Shown here piece by piece: positions 26,641 through 38,255 of a stretch of DNA of 64,000 bases. This DNA comes from Ficedula albicollis. Taxonomy: Eukaryota > Chordata > Aves > Passeriformes > Muscicapidae. Made by a program: the position numbers and the translations under genes. Each line of letters starts with the position of its first letter. Within the stretch, counting starts at the first letter, position 1. Location of the stretch: positions 66,731,040 through 66,795,039 of the forward strand of contig NC_021675.1 of assembly GCF_000247815.1 (NCBI RefSeq). Reading direction: 5' to 3'. The notes beneath the pieces are model-generated. The model did not search any database. It was not told the origin of the DNA and saw nothing but the letters and a program-made list of their open reading frames with translations.

Positions 26641-28929
26641 GACAACATCCATAAGTACATAACCATAACCCACTCAGTGTACTGATGCCGTTAGATTTTC
26701 TCCTGCTGCCACTGGAGAAACAGACCTTTGTTGCTTCAAGGTTTGGTCATCAAATCTACATCTTCTAAAGGAACTCTACTGGAGCTTTGGTGAGGTGATG
26801 GGGGAGCTCAGGATGCTCCAAGACCCTCACCTCGGACCTAGGAATGGTCCTGGTCATGCTGGGGGTTTGTCAGGAGAACCTGGCAGCTTCTGCAGGCTTG
26901 CAAGGGAGTGGGATGCCATTTCAGGGCAGAGCAGGCCAGCCCGCGGACTGAATGCAGAGAAAAGCTCAGCAGGCAAACAGCACACAAACAGTGTGCGTGG
27001 CAAACAAACAAACAAATCCAGCAAAGGCCGTGTGAGCCAGCCAGAAATCACTGCCCAGTGCAAAGGGTGCTGGGGCCAGTGGTTTGGAGATGTGGGAGGA
27101 GCACATCTGCCTGTCTGTGGGGAACAGTGACTGTGGCTGGACAGAAATGGGATGCAGATGGACACATGGACAACCATGTGTGTGTGTATGGTCCTAGTTG
27201 AGTGTGTGAGACAGCCTGGGCACGCAAACATTTTGTGCAAGACACGGGCATCCTGAGCAGTGCACCATTGGTACAAGCCTCCCTTATGCCTGCTGTACCT
27301 GGCCCCACTGCCTGCAAGGCAGCAAATAATTTGGGTTGAAGAGTGAACAGGATGAAACTACTGCAGAGCAGCTGAGCTGATGGAGCCAAAGCCCCATGTG
27401 TCACCCATTGGAGTGAGGCTGAGCTGAACCCCTTAACAGGATCAGAGGAGGATGCTGTTATCATTATCCCGGCCCCAAGGTGTCCCTCAGTGGCACAGGT
27501 GGAGCTCCCCAGGCTGGCTGTGCCCTCTGTACTCCTCACCCTGGGAGGTTTCTGGGTGATGGGCTCCTGCTGATGGGTGGGACGTGCTGCTGCATCACGT
27601 CGCTGGAGTGGGAAGCCTGAGAGAGGAGGTCTGTGAGATCACAAAAACCTTTTCAACACGGGGAAGAGGGGAATTTTCAAAAGCACCCCGAGCGGAGGGA
27701 GCGTGTGCTGTTTAGGTGTAGGACTGGATCTCCAGCACGTTCACCCCTGGCGCTTGTTTTGGGCCCAGCTCTTCTCCCTGGGGCCTTGGGGCAAGCAGGA
27801 GTGCCATAACAGAGAGCCATGAAGAGAGAGGAGCCAGCCAGAGGCAAGGATTTTGTTAGCGTTTGGAGGAGAAAACAGGGAATTTCCACATATGGAAAAA
27901 TGTTCCTTTAAACTGTGATTATGTAAAAATACAAAACCACAACTGATAATATCTCTCACTCTGGGGAATGATGGAAAAGTGTTTGTTTCTTTAATTGCAT
28001 TTAATACTCATGAAAGTTACCAGCTTGCCACCACTGCCAGCGAAGCTGGTTTGTTGGATTGCAGCACACACACCACCAGCTTCCTTTCCACGCTCCTTCA
28101 GCAGTGCGTTTTGCCCTCGTTATTAAAAGACAGCTCCTAATTTAATATCTGTGCATATTTGATTGCTGGTGCTTTGCCTGAAAATTGCCTGTAGAGGTGC
28201 AAACTAAAATTAGGTGTATGATGAGTTTCTAAATGAGGACCTTGAGTAGTCAAAGGAGGGCTGACTCCTGTTAGGCAGGAGCTGAGCCATGAGCCAGGCT
28301 CCTACTCCTGCCCCAGGTGAGCATCCTGTGTCTTAGGTGCCTGCAGATGTCCTTGTTATCCCTCTGAACAGTTTTCATTCTCTCGAATTTCACCCATTTT
28401 TTGGTCTCAAATTGGTAACAATTTAACCAGGGACTGGGTGGAAAAGTATTTCCATTGGTTTTGGATGTGCTGCCTTGGGATTTTCCTTTGATTCCCATTC
28501 AGAAGCTCCCTTCCCTTGGTATGCTTTCATCCCATGCTCTCCTGTATTCCTCCTCGCTAAGGTAAACGGACTGGGCTGAGGTATAAAGGGATGCAGAGGA
28601 AATTCACAATGTGGGCAGGAGCCTGTGAGAGCTGATGTGGGCTGTGCTCCTGTTGCTGCTTTAATTCATCATCACTGGAGCATGTAAAACCAGGACAGTG
28701 GCTGGAGCTGCAGCACATGAATCAGCCTTTGAGAGAAACGTGCCCCTGCGTGCTCTGACAAGCCCTCCTTTTCAAAGTGCCATTGTCAAACCAGGCTTGC
28801 TAAGGGCGTGGATCCAAAAACCTCTCACTGTAAAGGTAAATTGTACACTGATCCCTGCCTGCAGCTTGGTGCAGTGCCAAAGAGGTGCTGAAACCTCCCA
28901 GTGAGTCATATAAATCACAACCCAAGCCC
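26641..28929. other. Intergenic DNA, no gene seen
   Basis: A short (AAAC)n lies near 27000. Otherwise unique sequence without coding signature. Confidence 0.6.
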
Positions 28930-29165
28930 CCGAGGGGGCTGGATTAATGCTGGATCAATGTGAACGTGCCACGGAGCTATTTGATCACTACAATGCTGGT
29001 ATTGACTGTTATACACCTGTTGTATCATTAGGGATTACATCTGTTGTAAACATGCTGTTTGATGTTGCAGGCTGTGCTAACCACATGCACCGTAATCATG
29101 GCTTGTAGCTGCTGTGGTGGCCTCAACATGCCCAAATTATGCTAATTTTCTTGTTGTGTGGGGTG
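28930..29165. promoter_or_regulatory. Candidate conserved element
   Basis: Unique sequence with GGATTA words, a forkhead-like TGTAAACA near 29044 and TGCTAATTTTC-type words; no repeat features. Conservation untested. Confidence 0.28.
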
Positions 29166-31769
29166 GCCCGACAAAAGAGGTTTGTTCAGGGTGAGCCTGT
29201 GCAGAGGGAGATTGTGCTGGGGGAGACAGGAGAAGGGATGGGATAACAGTCTGCATTGCGATGGAGATGAATGGGGAGGAAGGTGATAACAGAAAGAATA
29301 CCAGATTACAGCAGACACCAGCTGAAGGAGGGAGTTTCCCAGCTCTGGATCAAATTTATTATCAGGATAAGGTCTGAAAAGAAAAAAATGTCAAATAAGG
29401 ATGGGCAAGTGTGGCTGGGAAGGGTTTAGCTGCTGGAGGGGCTGCTGGCGATGGGGAGGAATGAAGTGAGGTTGCTCAGCTGGGGTTTCACACCACAGTG
29501 GGGTGGTGGGGCAGACTTGGGATGGTCCCCTGCTACCAGCAGCAGCAGCCTCAGCAATCCCTCGTTCAGTAGTGTGTGCCTGCATTTGGGAGCAATTTAT
29601 CCTTAATGGAGCAATTTGGGTTCACACTAGTGGCTCCCAAGACAGTATCAAGCCCTTCCTTGCTGGGCGTATTTCTTGATCTCTGTTTTGGCAACTTAAG
29701 CCTGAGGGATGAGTTACTTAATGCTGACAACTTCCTTAATCCTCATTTTTCCTGTCTCAGGCACAAGGTTTCTCCCCTTTACTTCTGTTTCTTACTTGGG
29801 AGAGGAGCCAGGCTTTCTCCAGAAGCTGTCTCCAGAACATCCTTTATTGGACATGCTGATGGCAAGATGGGAAACCAGCCTCTCCATCCAGCACTGCTCT
29901 TCCAGCTGAGCATCCAACACAGATATGGACCTAATCCCCTGCATTTTTATTAGCCATGTCACAGCTCTGGTGTAATGAACAATCTGCTCGTGCTTCCAGA
30001 TGGTGGAGCAGAGCAGGACACCCTTCCACCTCCCATATCCATGTCAGGGCAAAGGCCAAGGGTGTGTGATTGTTCTGTTCCCACATGGGGACATGCCCTC
30101 CTGGTCCCCTGGGAGCATGGTGCCATTGCAGTAGCAGAGCTCAGCCAGAGGAAGGGGGGACGAAACCTTCAGGATTATAAGGGACATCTTTAAAAAAAAT
30201 CAAACAAAAACCTCAAAATGTGTCTCTGTGAAGTGTTCTATACTTCAGCATTTTTCATAGGCTGAAGCTCCCAATATCTATAATGTCCTAAATTCAACCA
30301 TTTCTCTCCTTTCCCATCTTACCTGTTTTTGATTGTTTTTTTTTTCCCTTTCCCCAAGCAACATCCTGGGGATAAGCCAACAAGAACTGCAAAATTCATA
30401 CAAACTTGGGGAAATGCAGGAGCCATTCCCAAATATTTCAAAACTTCTGTGTTGTAATTTTTGACCAGTCCCAAAACTCTTTTTTATCTGAAACTGAAGA
30501 AGAGAGATGATGCCAAGAGTTTTGAGATCGGAGGCATAAAAAGGTGGCCTCCAGGTCACACTCTCCTCCCTTGTGACCAGAAGTCAGTTCAGGGATGTAA
30601 CTTATGGGAGGCTACAAAGAGACAGAACAAGAGTGGCATTTTGGAAGAAGCAGGTGAAGAAAGAAAGGACACCTGAACAGGCTCTGCCCAGGGCAAAGGT
30701 CCTGGGCTGGCAGCAGCCGTGGGCTTGTGCCTAGCCTGGATGACATTATTTAAAATACATTCTGGGTGGGACAGATGATGGATGAAGAGGATGGAAGTCC
30801 TTCTCTTAACCCAACCCCTCAGATGACTCAACAGTGGAGCAATAAGGGCTCTGGTTGAATAGGAAATGCTGAGAAACCCCACCAGCTCTGAGCAGAGCTC
30901 CTCAGCTCTCATCTCACCCAGGCAAGCATGAGCCAGGGTGGGGATGGCTCTGGCAGCTGTGGTGTGCAGCCCTGGGTGGGAGCAGGTGGGACTGTGTCTC
31001 ACTGGGTTTTCTGCCACATTTCCGTTCAGCTCTTCCTGAAATCTTTTCCAAGGTGCCAAGAGTGCATGTATGACCCTGGGTCATCTTTTCTGATCTTTAC
31101 CTGAGGGTTTGCAGTAAAAAAATGCCCTACAAAACATTGTGAGGCCCTGGAAGTGCTATCAGAGCCCTTTAACCTGTGACAACAATTTCCACTGGACTTT
31201 TTTTCCCCTAAAACAACAGACAAAGGTTGGCTTTCACCCAACACCAACGCCATGGGTACAGCATGCAGCAGTGAATTTCCCAAGGACCACCTGGGGCACT
31301 GTGCAAATTCTGGGGCCCTTTTTGCTGGTCCAGGCAGTGCAGAAATACTCTGAGATGCCTTCCCAAGATGCCCCGGACTCTTCCTCATGCCAGGACCTGA
31401 CACATGGGCACAGGTCTTGCAAGCTTGGCTGCTCCTGGTAGTGGTGTAACTTCCCAGAGCAGATATACAACTTAACTGCTTCTTGCCAGGAGGGGCACAA
31501 ATGGGCTTTTGCTTTCTGGGAGTGTTGACTCATACTTTGAGGCAGCAGCATCGTTCTTCCACGCTGATATCTCAGAGCTCCCCATCCACTCTGGTATCCC
31601 AGCACCTTTCCTCATCCATCGCCTGTTTTCCTCCCTTCAGCTACCTGGGCTCTCCAAATGATGCAAATACCACCGTGGCCCAAAAAACCAAATTCCCATT
31701 TGCCCTGTCCTCCCTCTCCCGTGTCTCACCCCCTCCCCCCACCTGGGGATGAATGAGATGCTGGTTGTG
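29166..31769. other. Intergenic DNA, no gene seen
   Basis: Unique sequence; open frames are short and overlapping. Confidence 0.6.
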
Positions 31770-32060
31770 GCTGCAATATATCATTCTTACTATTTGTTAT
31801 GAGGTTTTAATGAGTGCGGAAGATTAGGATGTTTGCAACAGCGTAACAATAAAATACATATCTCGCTCATTCCTTGCCAAAAAGTACTTACAAATAATAA
31901 AAGTGAGGCTAGCTGAATGCATAAATCTCCTTTCACAAGCCCCCACCCACTGTGCAATAATTAGTACAAAGTGCAGTGCTAATAGATCATCTTACTTGTG
32001 TGGGAAACTTGACATTATGCTTTGTTTATATTATCCCTTTGGCAAGAATCTGCATGGCAA
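31770..32060. promoter_or_regulatory. Candidate conserved element
   Basis: AT-rich, complex, repeat-free sequence with several AATAAT and TAAT words (for example TGCAATAATTAG near 31951). Texture-based suggestion only. Confidence 0.22.
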
Positions 32061-34689
32061 ATCCTGGCAGCCAGCAAACAAGAGGCTCTCAAGGAAGGTT
32101 TCCAGACTGTCGTGCAGAAAAGCAAGCCACAGGATTGCGTGCTGGTCAGGATGCTGGAACCAGCTGGGGAGCTGAAGCGTTAGATCCAGCTTTTATGGAG
32201 TTGAGCTACCAAGTTTCCAGCTGACTAGGAGCAACATCCTGCGACTGATTTGCAAAGGGCTGTTCCCACCCCAGCCACAACAAATCAGTGTGAACCTTGG
32301 CTTCAGGATGGTGCCCTTTGCTTAATTATATATTCAGGGCCCAATTTACCGCCTGGGCCTCCTAATGGGAACAGACGGGGTCGCCCAGACTTGAGACAGG
32401 CACCGAACACGGCCCCTGCAGTCTCTGGCTCTGCAAGGAGAGGGTTTTCAGCCAGGGCCCAAACAGCTCCAGCTCCCAAGACCTTTCTCCTCAGCTCAGC
32501 CCCTACAGAGACCTTGGCTGATGTGGGAATTACCTCTGCTGGGACATCTGGCTCTGTCCCATGGACCAGGCTTGCTGCAGTGTGACTTGCTCAGGGCACG
32601 ATGGTGTCTCAGGATTCTGTCAGTAGGCACAAGGGCTGTCTTCAGCTCTCTGCTGACTGAAATGAGCTTTGGGTCAATGTGCTGGAAGGAAAGCCAGTCC
32701 TCATCCCCCCATGCCTGTGACTCCTCGCCCCACAGCCCTTTTTTCTCTTCTTGGGCTCAGGTCCCTTCCTTTTCTTGTTTCTCTATCCCAGTGAGCAATG
32801 GAAAAGCCAGAGCCCAGTTTTTGGATGTAGACATGCATTCCTGCCTGGTGAATCACAAACCATTAGCACCACAGGTCTGGGTTTATTCACAGGAGGGCAA
32901 GTTCTAGAGAGTTTCTTGCCATATGGGAAAATGGGGACTGGAAGCTTTCCTTTCTTTCCTTGATAAATTTGGGAGTCACCTGCAAGCTGGCTATTTCAGC
33001 AGTTCAGAGGAGTGCCAGCACACAGGATCATGTCCTAAGGATATAGTCCAACACTGGCAATTGTCTGTGCAAAGGCCCTACTGCCCACTAACCAGCACCT
33101 TCCTCTGCTGACGGCCTCCCCAGATTTGTCCCAGCTGAATTTTTCCTGTTTGCTGGGAGTTTGGGCAATGACAAAAAGCCACCAACGCCAAGCTCCAGGC
33201 TTCCATGTGGGATTGTCCTCTGCTGCTTCATGAACTCTCTGTACAACGTGCTCCACCAGGTCCCTGTGTGCGGCCAGGTGTGGTTCTGGAGCATCTCTCC
33301 CTGGCTCAAGCTGGGGTGTGCTGAGCATAGTGTCCCCAGCACCTTCCCTCCCCTTTCTGCTGAAGGGCTTTGGAAGGACGATCTTGTGAGAAGAGCCCAT
33401 CTGCTGGACAAGCCCCAGCAGCCTTCCCAACAGCAGGTGTGGCTCAGACTCCACCTCTGAGCAGGCATCAGCCTTGCATGTCCAGATTCACTTTCTCCAG
33501 TGGAGTTTCTGCATGTGCTTAATGCCCCATTCCCTGCTGGGCCCCTCCTCATCATGCCCCACCCACTGCTCCTGCTCGAGGCTGGCCTTTCAAAAGCACT
33601 CAGGTTGTCCTGTTTTGTGGCTGGGGAATGGAGACAAGGTGTCTTATCCAGATGGAGAAGTGACTCATCCAGTATGTAGTGGAATTGTCTAGTGCAGCTT
33701 CCCCTGTGCCCTTCCATCTTTGTGATGAAATCACCAGGAAAGAGAGAAAGTTTTTACTCATGGGCCCAGTGGACATATTCACTTGGAAATCTTCACCCTG
33801 CTGGTTTTTTCCCTAACTTGGGTGGGCATTCTTCTGTGGGATCACAGCAGCGTCCTCTTCTGATGGAAGAAACCTGGTATCAACTCCCTGACTTCGCATG
33901 GTGTTATTAAAGCTCTAAAAAAAAAAAGAGCTGGCAACTGTGGCCTCACACGGGGATGACAAGAAACTTGCTTTGTAAGGTGTCGTTCAGCTAGGAAGAG
34001 TATTTCTTCCAGCCAGACCCAGCTGCTAAGAACACTGCAGAGATATTCCCTCTCTTTGTGCCGTCGGGCTCGGGGAATCCCGGTAACGTGCGAGTAATTC
34101 TGAACAAAGTGCTCAGCGCTGGGGCAGCGCTGCCGTGCTGATGAGGCTGGTTCAGGCAGGGGGAAGTGGGCAGAGCCCTGACATTTCGGTGACTGGTGAG
34201 GTTATCTGAGGGGAAAGCGCTGGGAGCCGGCGCCCAGCAGCCAGCGCCGGCAGCAGCCTCTCCCGCCAACCGCGTTGACTCCGCTGGCTCGGGACAATGG
34301 CAAATGGGCTGAAACATTGACAGTTTCCTCACAGACTCTTCCCAGAGTTACTAAAATTAACCTTTTTATTCCCCCCCACTGGAGAAATATAAAGCTCTTA
34401 CTTTCCTTAACCTCTGTTTCCCACCCAGCGGGCAAAGAGTTTGTCAGTTCTACAGTTAAAATAATATATTAAGGATTTTCAATGGTGCAAGTCAAACTTC
34501 ACATTTCCTAATGATTCTAGATGTCTTTTTTGTCCTCAGACTTTTCAAGTTAAACCTCTATGAAACTGACCTTTTGGCTTGTCATCCTCTGTAAGGACCC
34601 CAGAGATGAAACACTTCTTTCAGTCTGTCACTACTGTCCATAGACCGCCCTCCCCATTTCCCCCCTCCTCTATTTTATCAGCAAGAACC
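32061..34689. other. Intergenic DNA, no gene seen
   Basis: Includes a mildly CpG-containing interval at about 34050-34290. The 209-codon frame at 33088-33717 on the minus strand has no recognisable domain and overlaps frames on the other strand. Confidence 0.55.
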
Positions 34690-35000
34690 CATAATTGAGC
34701 CCCTTGACAATAGCAGGACTGTGCATTTCTTTGTCAACAACAATGGCCCGTCCAAGTTCATTACTGGAGATTGTTTAAAAATTGATTCATGGGCCAGTAG
34801 TAGTAGCTTATTATACAGCATAAGTGACAGTGTGATCTGGATGGAGGCCAAGTCATTCTTGACCAGTCATGTCCAATTAGAAAGAACATTGCACACATTC
34901 CTGTTGGAGCCACATTAATGAATTAGTCCTACCACAAACTGAGAGAAGCTTGCAGGACCCTAATACCTTTTGTTCCTAAGGATAATTCAGTAATTTATAA
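34690..35000. promoter_or_regulatory. Candidate conserved element with SOX and homeodomain words
   Basis: ACAATGG (SOX-type) at 34740-34746, AATTG and ATTAATGAATTAG-type homeodomain words near 34865 and 34913, and complex unique sequence between two AT-rich edges. No coding potential recognised. Confidence 0.32.
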
Positions 35001-36059
35001 AGAGAACAGCGCGAAGCACATTAGCAAAAGAACAGTAATCGCTGGACTCGGCAGTCCTTGCACTTGTCCTTCATTTCAGTTTTCTGGGGAGCTCCATTGC
35101 CCCCGAGCTCTGAGTTCCCCTGGAGAGCACAGACCTCTGTCAGCCCTCCCAGGGCTGTGGTGGCAATGCTGGTAGTGACCAGGGCTCCACGGGCCTGTGT
35201 GCACCTGAACTTGGGCCAGCACCTGCCATCCAGGCTCTGCTTCCCAGGATAACAGGACAGCCCAGGCACATGGAATGTCATCATCCTGCAAAAGTCACAT
35301 CCAAGGGCATTATCCTACCCTGGTGCTTCCTCTTTGCTCTGCAAATGGCACTGGTGTAACTTCACTGAGCTGTGTCTGCCCCACGCCTTGGGGAATAGGA
35401 GAGAAGAGCAGTCAAGGCTCAATTTTCAAGTTTAGAAGTCTGGAGTTGGTGTTTAAGGTCTTAAATCACAAAGCCAGTTTTGAGGTGCACTAAAATCAAT
35501 TTAACTGGCGCGAGCAGCTCCCAGGGACTGGGAGGCTTCAGGGTATTTGGGACCTCAGACATGCAGTGCTGAGGACAGTCTGTGTGTGTGAAGTCCTTGC
35601 AAAGGCTGTATTAGGGGGAAAGATGAGGAAAAGGTGTGTCCAGCTTACCAGGTGCTGACCAAGTCCATGAGAGGAAGCAAGGGATGCTGTCAGCTGACAT
35701 CTGAAGGATGCTGAGGAATTTCTGGTGTGGGTACAAGTGAATGCAATCCATGGATTGAATTATTTTAGTGGAAAGTACTTGTACTTTGGCATGGCAACTG
35801 CAGGAAGAAGGAATTGGTAATAGAATAAATTCCCAACTAAGGTTAGCAATGTTCTCCATTACAAAGCCGACTCCCAAGAGGAATCCCCCTCCCCAGGAAT
35901 GTTTACAAGTTAACTGTGCAAAGCTCAGTGTGGTGTTACCTACTCAGGGGATATGATCACAGGCAGTTACTGCTGCCACTGTCGTCTAATATGTAACAAT
36001 TTTTGACACGGAGCAAATTCTGCCTATTGCTCAGGAAATGTCCTTCATTAAGGACCACA

Positions 36060-37480
36060 GAAACCCATTGTTTGTTGGCCCACATGTCCTCAAGTAGCAT
36101 TAGTGACAATAAATATAATAGCAATACAGCAGTGTCAGCTTCCTAATGACACAGTAACACATGGACTTCTAAATCTACCTGGGCACATGAAAAATAAGTA
36201 ACTCACAGACAGCAATATCAAGCAACCATTATTTTAATAAAAAATTATCATCAGGTGTGTGTTATGGCTGTCACTCAGCAGCCTGTGACATTTTAATGCT
36301 CACAGCTTCAAAAGACCTGTGATTTTTTTCCACGCTTCTTGTCTATGCAAGATTTTAAAAATATGCAGTTCACCATAAATGCTACATCATACTTGAATAG
36401 GTCATGCAGTTTTAACTTTGTGTAATCAGAAATGTAGAGAATGTAGACAAGTAAATTGATTGATTATGTTTGCCAGTATCTCAAAAATCAGAAGAAATAG
36501 CATTTTGTCTCTAAGCTTAACATGGTCACAATTGAAAATGTATATAGTTAAAATTTCATGAGCTTTGCTACTAAAATGTGTTTACGTATCTGTTCTGAAT
36601 GGAGCCTTCATCATCATAAGGATGGCTAAATAAACTTCTGCTTTTGAATGAGAACAAATATTTTTGGAAAACAGAGATTCTTTTCTGCATTCACTATTGC
36701 ACTAATGCCATCAGTAAAATAAGTCTGAAATTTAGGGTGCACAAACACCCATATATTCATGTTTGAGTACACACCAAGTGCACATAAAAGCTGAAGGCTT
36801 GCTGAACTGCATGATTATATTCTTGCTCACCAGTCTGATAAGGCAAGGACTAAATGGAGGACTTTGGCTCCTCTTCAGATTCAGTAACTTTTGAGTTTCT
36901 ATCGTGATTTATGAATTCTGCTTTTTATATTCTGGTCTGGCAAAGTGTGATGCTCAGGTGTTATTGTTCTTATTTTTTTCCTCGTCTGATTACAGTTGTC
37001 AATCCAGGGGCATGAACCTTCCACCTTCAGTTTTAAAATTATAGGGGAAAAAAGTGCAGAGATTTCAGAAACCCACTTATCTAACCAATGCATCAGTTTT
37101 TGGCTTCATAACTGGTCTGCAAGTGACTTAAAAAACTCTATCTCCACGCGACAAGTCTGTTCCGTAAACTGGATAGATTTTCTGAGTGTGTCCAGTACTG
37201 CAGGCATCCCAATCTGCTTGACAAAACCACCTCACTGCATCCTGACCTTGCTGCTGGAAATATTTCCTAATGGTGACAATGAATTCAGACAATTATCAAT
37301 TATCAATCAATTATTGAATAGAGTGTGGTGTCTTCAGGTCGTTGAATAGTGATCATAATGGCTCTCCATCCAAATTAATTGTCACCTGCACTTTGATTCT
37401 CCTTTGCCTTCCCTGTTCATTTTCATTGTGCTATGCATGTACATTTCGTACTGAATCATTAACAATATTGTGAGGAACAG
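36060..37480. promoter_or_regulatory. Long AT-rich unique block with homeodomain-like words
   Basis: About 1.4 kb of AT-rich DNA without recognisable repeats. At 37290-37320 a cluster of overlapping ATCAAT/ATTATCAAT words resembles PBX/HOX-type sites. A 117-codon open frame at 36996-37349 has no recognisable domain and is treated as chance. Confidence 0.25.
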
Positions 37481-37883
37481 GACGGGCAGAGTAACTCAAC
37501 ATATGGCAAGCTGAATGTGAAATAGTGTCTAGAGTGTTTAATAAAATTATAGGCAGAGTCCATTTACTGTCTCAGAGAAGTTTTGAGGAAAAGAAGTTTT
37601 TGTTTCTTAAGGTGAGCCATTGACTGCCTTTTGTGTGCATTGAGTATACATGAGTTCCTGTCTTGTACAGAAAAAAACTTCCTCTTTTATGTGTAGGGGC
37701 TTTCACACTCTGGATCACCACACTGGCTGACTCTTTGTCCATTCCTTGTGCCCAGCACTGAACACATCTTTTCATTTTTAGCAATCCAATATATTTTAAT
37801 CAACAAATGAAACAGAAGTATATTTCTGGGCTGGTCAGAAGCTCTGTGTCACAGCAGAAACAGCAACTGTAGGCAGTCACCTC

Positions 37884-37914
37884 CCAAAACCAAAACCAAA
37901 ACCAAAACTAAAAC
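37884..37914. repeat. (CAAAAC)n short microsatellite
   Basis: About five units of CAAAAC with the last one changed. Confidence 0.85.
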
Positions 37915-38129
37915 GCTGACAGGCTTTGGGCCTTGTCTTAGGGAATATTTAATTTTTGTCATCAGTTGTAGAGGAATTTACCTGCTGGGCTGTGAGGGCT
38001 GGTGAAGAGGGAGAGAAGAGGCACAGGGGCTGACCAGATTCAGAGTCCTCCTCTCAATTACTCTACATCCTGACAGAGATCTTCTGGGGTAAGCACAGAA
38101 GACAATCAATAGTGTAAGAAGGTAGAATA

Positions 38130-38255
38130 TGTTCATTTTCTAGATGGGGAGCTGGCTCATGGGCATGTAGGTATCTCTTCCAAAGCCACAACTTAACTTA
38201 ATTTTCTGCTTATTAGCCCAGTGCTCTGACCACAAAATTGCTCTGGGTGTGAATG
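38130..38255 (-). mobile_element. MIR-like SINE remnant, minus strand
   Basis: 'cattttctagatggggagct', then 'ccaaagccacaact', then 'agcccagtgctctgaccac' matches a reverse-oriented MIR in order and spacing. Diverged. Confidence 0.6.

Noticed and set aside
33590..33690. Possible reverse MIR remnant
   Set aside because: Only one MIR-like word; order and spacing of the other MIR blocks are absent.
36996..37349. 117-codon open frame as a small gene
   Set aside because: No recognisable domain, AT-rich non-coding context, and a length reachable by chance.
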